A stretch of DNA of 13,458 bases from an uncultured Micrococcales bacterium (GTDB taxonomy: Bacteria; Actinomycetota; Actinomycetes; Actinomycetales; Microbacteriaceae). Where the stretch lies: assembly GCA_903824455.1 (NCBI GenBank), contig CAIJWY010000198.1, forward strand, positions 1 to 13,458, given 5' to 3'. Of this stretch, positions 6,634-13,458 are shown piece after piece (within the stretch, counting starts at the first letter, position 1; each line of letters begins with the position of its first letter). The position numbers and the translations under genes were made by a program. The notes beneath the pieces were generated by a model that did not search any database, was not told the origin of the DNA, and saw only the letters and a program-made list of their open reading frames with translations.

Positions 6634-7599
6634 TTATACTTCGAAGTTTCCAGTCGGTGGTGTTATCTTCTCAAGCACCTGAGCAATAATCTGTTCCGGC
6701 TTTACCCCATCGAATTCGGCGTCTGGAGTTAGCACGATACGGTGAGCCAATACTCCCGTAGCTAGCTCTTTCACGTCGTCTGGAATGATGTAATTGCGAC
6801 CTTTGGTTAGGGCCCAGGTTTTCGCCAGTTTGGTTAGGTTTCTTGCCCCGCGAACCGAAGATCCCACGCGAATCTGCTCGGCTTGGCGAGTTTCTTCAAC
6901 AATCGAAACGATGTATCGAAGCACCGACTCATTGGCTATGACTTCACGCGACATCGCCGACAATGTGAGGATGTCGGAACCCTTGGCCACCGCCTTTAGC
7001 TGGCCGGAAACGTGTGCGGTTCCCTTGAGAATTTCAACGGTTGAATTCGGGTCGGTGTAACCAACGCTGGTCTTGATCATGAAACGATCAAGCTGCGCTT
7101 CAGGCAACGGGTAGGTTCCGCTTTGTTCAATCGGGTTCTGGGTGGCAATCACCAGGAACGGCAGGCCGGCAGACCGGCGAACCTTACCAACTGTGACGTG
7201 GCGCTCTTCCATAGCTTCTAGTAACGCCGACTGAGTCTTTGGAGAGGCGCGGTTGATTTCATCGGCGAGCACCAGGTTCGCAAAAATCGGGCCTTCCTGG
7301 AACTCGAAAGCCTCCTTTTTTTGGTTATAGACCTCGATACCGGTGATGTCGGTGGGCAGAAGGTCTGGCGTGAACTGAATACGCGAATACTTCATGTCCA
7401 TCGATTCCGAAATGGCTCTAGCCATGGCGGTCTTACCCGTTCCAGGAACGTCTTCCAGCAAGACATGCCCTTCGCTAATCATGGTGGCCAGAACAATCTG
7501 AACCACATGACGCTTACCGAACAGGGTTTGCTCGACATTGTTCACAATGCCGTCGAAGAGTTTGTTGAACTCTTCCAATTGCTTCTTACTTATTGCCAT
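6634..7599 (-). CDS. MoxR-family AAA+ ATPase
   Basis: A complete MoxR ATPase of 321 residues, the usual family length. Walker A is VPGTGKT at 51-57 and Walker B is LVLADEINRA at 109-118 (D113, E114). Sensor 1 is ATQNP at 152-156, the Arg in LDRF is at 172, and the sensor 2 region is GSSVRGARNL at 246-255. The C-terminal lid ends in a family-typical TPDAEFDG segment (291-298). It is cytoplasmic and should use ATP hydrolysis to remodel or activate a partner. MoxR proteins usually work with VWA- or DUF58-type partners, and a DUF58 gene follows after 2 nt. A Shine-Dalgarno-like GAGGAAAG at 7607-7614 supports the start. The giant protein gene ends 27 nt upstream. The client is not known; the giant protein or the transglutaminase-fold protein are the obvious candidates. 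Confidence 0.95.
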   Translation of the reverse strand: MAISKKQLEEFNKLFDGIVNNVEQTLFGKRHVVQIVLATMISEGHVLLEDVPGTGKTAMARAISESMDMKYSRIQFTPDLLPTDITGIEVYNQKKEAFEFQEGPIFANLVLADEINRASPKTQSALLEAMEERHVTVGKVRRSAGLPFLVIATQNPIEQSGTYPLPEAQLDRFMIKTSVGYTDPNSTVEILKGTAHVSGQLKAVAKGSDILTLSAMSREVIANESVLRYIVSIVEETRQAEQIRVGSSVRGARNLTKLAKTWALTKGRNYIIPDDVKELATGVLAHRIVLTPDAEFDGVKPEQIIAQVLEKITPPTGNFEV

Positions 7600-7606
7600 T
7601 TTTTCT

Positions 7607-7614
7607 CTTTCCTC
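7607..7614 (-). promoter_or_regulatory. Ribosome binding site of the MoxR-family gene
   Basis: GAGGAAAG lies in the 27-nt gap between the giant-protein stop and the MoxR ATG. It gives this gene its own initiation signal, unlike the coupled genes downstream. Confidence 0.6.
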
Positions 7615-7626
7615 GATAAATGGTTA

Positions 7627-10600
7627 TTACTGGGTACACGTAAATTTGTAAGTCACCGTTCCAGTTAATCCCTTTACATGGGAGTTCAACAGGTTTCCGG
7701 AGAATTGAACCGAAATCGATTTGATCGGTGGTCGATTTGGAATTCGCCAATTACTTCCCGGTTTTTCCAAATCGCCGGTGGTGTTGCTGGTCGAAATGTA
7801 GCTTGGGGTTCCTGAGATTTGCCAAAGCGGCTTCTTGTTTGCGGTGACCAGACCGGCACCAAGAAGTTTGAAGTCGATGTCGTGGTTCTTCGTGCAAACC
7901 ACAACTTCACCAGAAATGTTTGGATCTGCTTCGACCAGGGTTTGGTCGATTAATTTGTCAATTCCGGTGATTTTCAGCTGCCACGAACGGGAATTGCTAA
8001 GCGGCTCTATCTTTCGAGTGCCGGCGCTGCAGGTAGTTGGGTCACTGAGGAGGCAATACCGAACGCGAATGGTTGGTTTGGCGCCGAAAGTTTCCGAAGA
8101 AATCTCGTCGCTCCAGTTGGCTTCTGTCGATGTTGAGTTGAACTGTACTTTTACCCCTGGCTTGGTTTCGCTTCTTCCTATCTTCACCAGCCAGGCGCCC
8201 ATTGGGTTAGGGTCGGGGCTGATGTCGTAGGCAAATACCCCGGCGGCTGGGTCGGAAAGGGTGGAAACGCTTGCGCCCCCGAGTTTGGTGTAGCCAAAAC
8301 TGTTGGCAAAACAGACGTAAGGCGTGTAGGAGGTGTTGTCGAGAATTGGTTTCAATACCGGCGAACTGATATTTCCCTTCTGGGTGTCTTCCGAGCCATA
8401 CTCAACTGGTTTTCTAACGCTAATTAGGCTCTGCGCTGGGCCAACGGTCATTCGCAAGAGGTTAGTTCCGGAGTCCCAGGAACACACTGGAATAGTATCC
8501 CCGGTGTACATGCCGTAGACCGCCTCAAGAGGAGCATCGCTCCAGTTTCGATCGAAGTTGGTTACCTTGATTTGGGCAACGTAGTCGCTGCCGCTCTTTT
8601 TAGTCTCAACCGAAAGGCTTTCAATTTTTGGTTTCGCGGCGATGCGGCCCACCCAGTTGCTGGAGTTTGAGTCGGCAACATCGCGAACTGGCGGATCGAC
8701 ACGACCAAACGCCGTAATCGTAATTCGGCTGCGTTTACCCGGCTTGGCGGCAACGCGAACCTTGAAAGGTTCGTAGGTGGCCGACGGCATTTGGACGACC
8801 GGGTTTAGACCGGCGTCGCCAGAAATCTCATAGCGCTCAATCAGTGGGTCATTCACCGGTCGAATCGAAACATCGGCGAATCCGCGCGTTTCGGTTGCTT
8901 CAGGATCGTAAACGGTGATGGCATCAAAGTTGCTCGGTGAAATTCGCTTTGGAGCCTTGTAAGAGTAAACCCGCTCAACCAACTTAGGTTTTTCTGAGAG
9001 ACCCTGATCGTTGCGAGCCTTCACCGAATAGGTGTGCAGGTTAGCTTTCGTGAGCCCGTCGTAAGGGGTTAGGTTGTAGATCACACATCGGGTCACGCCA
9101 CCATTGCTATCGATGTCACAACTCAACGCGTCGCCCGTTTCGTCGACAACTTCAAACTCGGTGATCGCTGGATACGATGAGGCGGGCGGAACTATTTGCA
9201 ACGTAACGGTGCTGGCGGTGTAATCAACCTGAGACACCGATGCCACGTTTCCAGGAATTCCAGAGAAGGAAAATTCTAGAGTTCCAAGGCCGACTCGACC
9301 CTCTTGATCAAGGACGCTGTAAGGAACCGAGCATTTCACTCCGGTTGGCTTGCTATTCCAAATTGCAAAAATCCGACCCTCTTCAGTTCTGATAGAGACC
9401 TTTCCGCACGCTCTAGAGCTATTTTCGTAGCTGATTGCGCCCGTGGTGTAGCCGAACGGCGCAAAACGAAGGTCCTGGTCGCCCTGATATGGGTTGTAAG
9501 CGCCTGGCGTATCGTTCATCTCTTTTGCAGTTTTCGTACAGGCTGATTCGCCGTCGACGACCGAGCAGGAAAGGGTTAGGGTCGGGGCAACCGGCAGTTG
9601 GTTTGGTAGCTGCCCAACCACAAGAACCAGGTTGGCCGACTTAGTCTTCGGGTAATCATCCAACGTGATCTTGATTGAGCGTTTGGTTCCTGGCGTTGCC
9701 GATCCGTAAGCCTTTATATTGAGCTTTGAAGAGCCCTTTGGGGTCTGTTCGATAGTGAAAACGTTATCGCCGCCGGAATAGCTGTATTTGAGTCTCGACT
9801 TCTCCTCGTCGGTTTTCCCGTACCAAATAGTCATATTGATTAGGTCGTATATTTGTTCGGCACTGGTTCCTGGAACGATGGTGATTTGCTGGTTGGTTAG
9901 TTCGGGTTGCGGCTCAATCGGCGAGACTTCGATCGGCACCAAGAGAGTAATGAACGGTTCGTTCGAGTTGGCAATTTTCACTTCGACGTCGCAAAAGTCG
10001 CTCCACGGGTCGCCAGTTCCAGCGTTGTAGGTTACCTGGGTGCCCGACTTCAGCTTGCAGGAAGCGTTATCTCGAACTCCGTGCGATTTCACGGCACCTA
10101 TGGTGAGACCGTTTTCCAGATTGGTAAGTACCGACATGTCGAAGGTTACCGACTTACCTTCATCAACTTTTTGCTTCGACGCACTCGGGTCAAATGTAAT
10201 TTTTGGGGTGGTGCCTGGAAGGTGAAGAAAACCGTAACTGGAAACCGTTTTGCCGTAGAAGTTGGTGCCGCTAACTTTGAAAATAATGTTTTTTTGATTT
10301 TGAGGGAACTCCAGCCCCGAAATCTTGCTGTTGTCGACGACTCGGAATCCTGTGGAATCACCCCAAATGGATAGTTTCAGCGAACCGATGTCTCCCGATG
10401 TCCAGATAACTTTCTTACTTAAAACGTCCAAACCAGTTGAGACGAATTCGGCGGCTTGGGCTCTGGTGGCAAAAGTATCGGTAATGTCTGGTGCGTCGTT
10501 TATCGCCTCATCGGTTGCCTTGACAATCAAATAGCCGGAACTTCTAGAACCAGAAGAACTTTGCGCGGTGTAAATGAACTTCATGGTCATCGGAACCAAT

Positions 10601-13458
10601 CCAGCTTTAACGGTGACCCGATTCCCTTTTATGCTCAGAGCTGCTTTCCAAAGTTTGAAGTTATCCGACTTTTCCGAGATGTCTGGAATCACCGAATTCT
10701 TGACCAGGGCCATCGGTTTTTCAGGGTTCGGTTGAGGGTCGAAATCGTTGGCAAGCGGGTCGAGGATGACTTTGTTTCCGGCCCCAATCAGAACTTCTGA
10801 GTAATCGTTTATGGTTACCGGGGCGGTGTCTGGTTCACCCTCACTAATTGCTACCTTTACGGTAGCCGAAGCAGAAACCGCTCCCTTGGAATCAACCAGC
10901 GTGTAGGTGAAGCGATCCTGACCGATGACGTTTGATAGAGCGGTGTACTCAATCGAACTGCCATCTGGGTTAATGTAGGCGGCACCCTTGTTCCCGCGCA
11001 CGCCGGCCAGCGACTGCACCAAAACAGAGTCACCGTCTGGGTCAACGGAATTGGTGATTACCGGAATGCTAACCGTTTCACCCGCGCGCACCCTGGCCAC
11101 TAGGTCGTAGGCAACCGGAGCTTGGTTGGCGTCGTCGTTTTGCACAACCTTGATTGCGATTGTTGCGATGGTGGTCTTTTTTGGATTGTTCGCAGCATAG
11201 ATTTGGTAGTCACAGCGGAAAGTGCCCTGGGTTGGTGGGGCCACGATACGAATTTTCCCGCCACCGGCAAAAATTAGTCCGCCCTTGATACAGGTGGTTT
11301 TCTCCTCCTGCACCAGTGAACGAGAGTCGATTGCCAGAGGCACACCCGGCTTGCCCAAGTCATTTGCCAAAACGTCGACCTCGGTGGATTGCCCAGCGCG
11401 AATGGTCACAGCATCTCGCCTGGAAACCGGAGGTAGTTGGTCGGCGGGTGATTCCATTTCGAAAACGAACGCTTGACCCTGGGTCGAATAGTCTGAGCCA
11501 CCGCCATCGCTGATCGTGTAATTGATCACACCAACGAATCCTGGGGTGTCATTGATATTTTTACCTCTGATGCGCAGGTTTCCGCCCTTGATCTTTTCGG
11601 CAGAAAGAAGTGCACCTTTATACGGGTCAAGCTTCAAATTGCTGATGGTTAGGGCACGATTGGCTGGATTGTGCGCGGCGCTGAAAACGTTGATAGAAGT
11701 ATCAAGACCTGGGCTCACCAAAACTGTGACCGGCGTGGTTGAAAGCTTGAGGTCGGCTGGCTGGACCACGTTTACCCTAAACAGTGCATCCACTTCAGCT
11801 CCTGAGCCATCGCGCAGTTTTATCAGCATTTGAGACGCTTTAGGGTCGGTTGCCAAAAAACGCACCCTGGTATCGTCGAGCTGCTCGAAACCAAGAGTGT
11901 CGCCTTTTGATGAGGCTATGTTGGTGATTGAAACGAATCCTTGTGCCCCTGAAATGTACTTTGAGAAGTCGACGGTAGTTGGCTCTTTTAACGCGACTAC
12001 CAATACCGGTGCTGCGAATGAAAACAGGGTTTCCGGTCGAACCGTGATTGCAAATTCAACGGTTTTCCTAGCCCCATTGATGTCGGAAACGGTGATTGAT
12101 GTGGAAACCATCGACGCACGCTTTTCACCGAAAGCGGTGCTTTGATAAACGAGCTCGCCGGCCGGCGTAAATGCTAGGTTTCCCTCACCCTTGGTGATGC
12201 TGGCATCGCTAATGAAAAATCGGTCGCCTTCAGGGTCGGCCCAGCCGTTGAGAAATGGAATCGATATTTCCGAACCCGGTGAAACACTGGCTTCTGGCCA
12301 CGCCTGCAAACAGTTCGGAACAACATCGGTGCACCAACCTGGCGCTGAGTTCTTTCCCTCGGGAATCACGGTTAGGGTGACTTTCGCCGCATTTGAGTTC
12401 TGCGTTCCGGTTCCGTCGGTGATTTTATAGGTAAAAGTTTTTGTTCCGCGGGCAGAGTCACTTACCAGAACCGTGAGCATCTGCTGCTCGGAGGTCACCT
12501 TCACTTCGCCGAAACTTGTGTCGAGGCCACGCACGGTGTCTGGAACGATCGTGAGAATGTTTCCTCGGTTCGGGTCGCTGTCATTCAAAAGAATTGGCAG
12601 GGTAACCAGCTGTCCCGCCCGCACTCCAAAGCGGTCGGCTACAGCTACCGGCGGCTTAGGCGTTTTGGAATCCTCCGGTTGCTTGCAATCAACCTTGCAC
12701 GGTTTGGGTGGCGGAACCAAACTGTTCCAGTTTTGTGTTCCAACGATTAGATCACCGGTTGGCAGACTCCAGGCCCACCCGCTAAAGGTGTCATTGATAA
12801 CTGCCGTTTGCCCGTTTGACTGGAACGTGAGAGCATCCTTGCCCTCGCCGGTAAGTTTGGTCGCGTCCAGCTTCCTAGTGGCATAGTCGAGGGGCTGTAG
12901 CAGCTCGGTACCAGAAGAGTAAAACCAACCCTCGGCTTCGGCCAGCCAGGTGGCATACACGTTACCTTTGAAAAACACTGGTCGAGTGGTGATCAACCCG
13001 GCAGCAACGTCTTGAGTCTGGGTTAGGACTCGAGTTTCTAGGTCTACGGCAAACAGGCCGGTCGCAGTTGACAGATAGGCACTCGTGCCACTAAACGCCG
13101 AGCGCTGTAGCTGAGCTTCGGGTTCAACGCTCACTGCATCGCCGGCGCCGCTAACCCAGAGTTTGCCAGCAGTTTGCTCCAGTAAAACCCATTTATCGCG
13201 AATGCTTGCCATCTGGAAGATTCCGGCCGTTACGCCAGCAACAACATCGAAATTATCAGACCAGGTTTGGGTGATCGGGTTGTATTCGTAAACCTTCTTA
13301 GACCCCAGTGAAAACGCTTTGACTCGATCTGAAGAGTCAACAGTGGCAGAATCAAACTTTTCCACACCGGCCGGAAAAGCAACAACAACGGGTTTCAGAA
13401 AACCACCGGCGGTAGCCGAGGAAACCAAGAGTTTGCCGTCGGCTGAGATCATGGAAGC
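7627..13458 (-). CDS. Giant Ig-like/FnIII multidomain surface protein, 5' end cut by window edge
   Basis: The reading frame is open through the right edge. The first in-frame ATG is at 13452, but Ala-Ser codons precede it and the protein starts in mid-fold, so the true start and any signal peptide lie outside. Residues are numbered from that ATG; 1941 are visible. Residues 1-245 are Trp/Gly-rich with repeating blade-like strands (for example GLFAVDLET at 132-140), like a beta-propeller. A Pro/Lys linker with C252/C256 follows. From about 266 to 1290 there are tandem bacterial Ig/cadherin-like domains, several opening with an APVxxxD...RAG...LxND pattern. Residues 1402-1500 look like FnIII (HTYSVKARNDQG at 1473-1484), followed by further beta-rich modules. 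All 20 cysteines form close pairs, as expected for an exported protein. No C-terminal LPXTG, membrane helix or enzymatic motif is visible. It heads the MoxR-DUF58-transglutaminase operon and is probably that system's surface client; this role is inferred. Confidence 0.85.
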   Translation of the reverse strand, partial: ASMISADGKLLVSSATAGGFLKPVVVAFPAGVEKFDSATVDSSDRVKAFSLGSKKVYEYNPITQTWSDNFDVVAGVTAGIFQMASIRDKWVLLEQTAGKLWVSGAGDAVSVEPEAQLQRSAFSGTSAYLSTATGLFAVDLETRVLTQTQDVAAGLITTRPVFFKGNVYATWLAEAEGWFYSSGTELLQPLDYATRKLDATKLTGEGKDALTFQSNGQTAVINDTFSGWAWSLPTGDLIVGTQNWNSLVPPPKPCKVDCKQPEDSKTPKPPVAVADRFGVRAGQLVTLPILLNDSDPNRGNILTIVPDTVRGLDTSFGEVKVTSEQQMLTVLVSDSARGTKTFTYKITDGTGTQNSNAAKVTLTVIPEGKNSAPGWCTDVVPNCLQAWPEASVSPGSEISIPFLNGWADPEGDRFFISDASITKGEGNLAFTPAGELVYQSTAFGEKRASMVSTSITVSDINGARKTVEFAITVRPETLFSFAAPVLVVALKEPTTVDFSKYISGAQGFVSITNIASSKGDTLGFEQLDDTRVRFLATDPKASQMLIKLRDGSGAEVDALFRVNVVQPADLKLSTTPVTVLVSPGLDTSINVFSAAHNPANRALTISNLKLDPYKGALLSAEKIKGGNLRIRGKNINDTPGFVGVINYTISDGGGSDYSTQGQAFVFEMESPADQLPPVSRRDAVTIRAGQSTEVDVLANDLGKPGVPLAIDSRSLVQEEKTTCIKGGLIFAGGGKIRIVAPPTQGTFRCDYQIYAANNPKKTTIATIAIKVVQNDDANQAPVAYDLVARVRAGETVSIPVITNSVDPDGDSVLVQSLAGVRGNKGAAYINPDGSSIEYTALSNVIGQDRFTYTLVDSKGAVSASATVKVAISEGEPDTAPVTINDYSEVLIGAGNKVILDPLANDFDPQPNPEKPMALVKNSVIPDISEKSDNFKLWKAALSIKGNRVTVKAGLVPMTMKFIYTAQSSSGSRSSGYLIVKATDEAINDAPDITDTFATRAQAAEFVSTGLDVLSKKVIWTSGDIGSLKLSIWGDSTGFRVVDNSKISGLEFPQNQKNIIFKVSGTNFYGKTVSSYGFLHLPGTTPKITFDPSASKQKVDEGKSVTFDMSVLTNLENGLTIGAVKSHGVRDNASCKLKSGTQVTYNAGTGDPWSDFCDVEVKIANSNEPFITLLVPIEVSPIEPQPELTNQQITIVPGTSAEQIYDLINMTIWYGKTDEEKSRLKYSYSGGDNVFTIEQTPKGSSKLNIKAYGSATPGTKRSIKITLDDYPKTKSANLVLVVGQLPNQLPVAPTLTLSCSVVDGESACTKTAKEMNDTPGAYNPYQGDQDLRFAPFGYTTGAISYENSSRACGKVSIRTEEGRIFAIWNSKPTGVKCSVPYSVLDQEGRVGLGTLEFSFSGIPGNVASVSQVDYTASTVTLQIVPPASSYPAITEFEVVDETGDALSCDIDSNGGVTRCVIYNLTPYDGLTKANLHTYSVKARNDQGLSEKPKLVERVYSYKAPKRISPSNFDAITVYDPEATETRGFADVSIRPVNDPLIERYEISGDAGLNPVVQMPSATYEPFKVRVAAKPGKRSRITITAFGRVDPPVRDVADSNSSNWVGRIAAKPKIESLSVETKKSGSDYVAQIKVTNFDRNWSDAPLEAVYGMYTGDTIPVCSWDSGTNLLRMTVGPAQSLISVRKPVEYGSEDTQKGNISSPVLKPILDNTSYTPYVCFANSFGYTKLGGASVSTLSDPAAGVFAYDISPDPNPMGAWLVKIGRSETKPGVKVQFNSTSTEANWSDEISSETFGAKPTIRVRYCLLSDPTTCSAGTRKIEPLSNSRSWQLKITGIDKLIDQTLVEADPNISGEVVVCTKNHDIDFKLLGAGLVTANKKPLWQISGTPSYISTSNTTGDLEKPGSNWRIPNRPPIKSISVQFSGNLLNSHVKGLTGTVTYKFTCTQ
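9583..12657 (-). repeat. Tandem Ig/cadherin-like domain array inside the giant protein
   Basis: This is residues 266-1290 of the giant protein. Recurrent domain openings are visible at about 267 (PPVAVAD, then VRAG and LLND), 387 (VSPGSEISIPF, then DPEGD), 674 (PPVSRRD, then IRAG and LAND), 778 (APVAYD, then VRAGETVSIPV and DPDGD) and 877 (APVTIND, then PLANDFDP). Weaker copies follow near 988, 1083 and 1184. Spacing is roughly 100 residues, although some openings are missing or degenerate. The ND.DP and DPDGD loops resemble calcium-binding linkers of bacterial Ig/cadherin-like domains. The copies are related at protein level only; no near-identical DNA repeat was seen, which points to old duplications. 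Confidence 0.7.

Noticed and set aside
6183..6689. Plus-strand frame of 168 codons antisense to the DUF58 and MoxR genes
   Set aside because: It lies inside strongly supported minus-strand genes, has no recognisable motif and reads like a reverse-frame shadow of their coding sequence.
7627..7800. Possible sortase or membrane anchor at the giant protein's C-terminus
   Set aside because: The end reads YKFTCTQ with no LPXTG-like motif, hydrophobic helix or basic tail; attachment, if any, must come from the unseen N-terminus or by non-covalent means.
9907..10374. Plus-strand frame of 155 codons antisense to the giant protein gene
   Set aside because: No domain, no ribosome site worth noting and a composition expected of an antisense shadow; the minus-strand frame is continuous through it.
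9583..12657. DNA-level tandem repeats or recombination hot spot in the Ig-like array
   Set aside because: The repeated motifs are similar only as protein; no long near-identical nucleotide repeats were visible by eye.
12473..12886. Plus-strand frame of 137 codons antisense to the propeller-linker region
   Set aside because: Same reasoning: it lies fully inside a coherent minus-strand coding region and has no protein-like signature.
13450..13452. ATG at 13452 as the true start of the giant protein
   Set aside because: The frame stays open upstream, no signal peptide follows the ATG and the sequence begins inside a beta-rich fold, so the gene is cut by the window edge.
1..13458. Mobile elements, CRISPR arrays, tRNA or rRNA genes
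   Set aside because: No transposase or integrase motifs, no regularly spaced direct repeats and no RNA gene signatures were found; genes are packed with almost no intergenic space.

Overview
The window looks like ordinary chromosome from a member of the Actinomycetota, most likely Microbacteriaceae or a close relative. A low-GC freshwater 'Luna'-type lineage would fit, since base composition looks close to half GC. This placement is inferred from the gene order (giant Ig-like protein, MoxR ATPase, DUF58, degenerate transglutaminase) and protein style. No rRNA or marker gene here tests it.

Layout: every convincing gene is on the minus strand, so transcription runs from high to low coordinates. 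A giant secreted-type protein enters from the right edge (13458-7627, N-terminus outside the window). It is followed by a MoxR AAA+ ATPase (7599-6634), a DUF58 membrane protein (6631-5225), a polytopic transglutaminase-fold protein (5228-2628) and an acidic protein with one C-terminal membrane segment (2607-2005). Then come a MalY/PatB-type PLP enzyme (2005-857), a DUF2752 membrane protein (857-516) and a GYF_2/TM2-like membrane protein (501-100). Gaps are 27, 2, -4, 20, -1, -1 and 14 nt, so this is probably one operon or a chain of translationally coupled units. Its promoter would lie beyond position 13458. A hairpin at 61-93 ends it, and a very short possible start of another gene lies at 32-1. 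No gene-free stretch exceeds 100 bases.

How the genes may work together: MoxR ATPases with DUF58 partners are generally viewed as chaperone or activation systems for surface or metal-dependent proteins. The transglutaminase-fold protein would present its fold outside the membrane and a very basic tail inside. The giant protein, with a beta-propeller-like N-terminal part, many Ig-like domains and an FnIII-like C-terminal part, would be the surface client or structural element. The acidic protein carries six spaced acidic-Thr motifs that could be phosphorylation sites. The last three genes (C-S lyase-like, DUF2752, TM2) have no obvious functional link and may simply share the transcript.

Points of most interest: the transglutaminase fold lacks the catalytic Cys and His. 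The acidic protein has a regular series of candidate phospho-Thr motifs. All 20 cysteines in the visible giant protein fall into ten local pairs. No RNA genes, mobile elements, CRISPR arrays or phage genes were seen.
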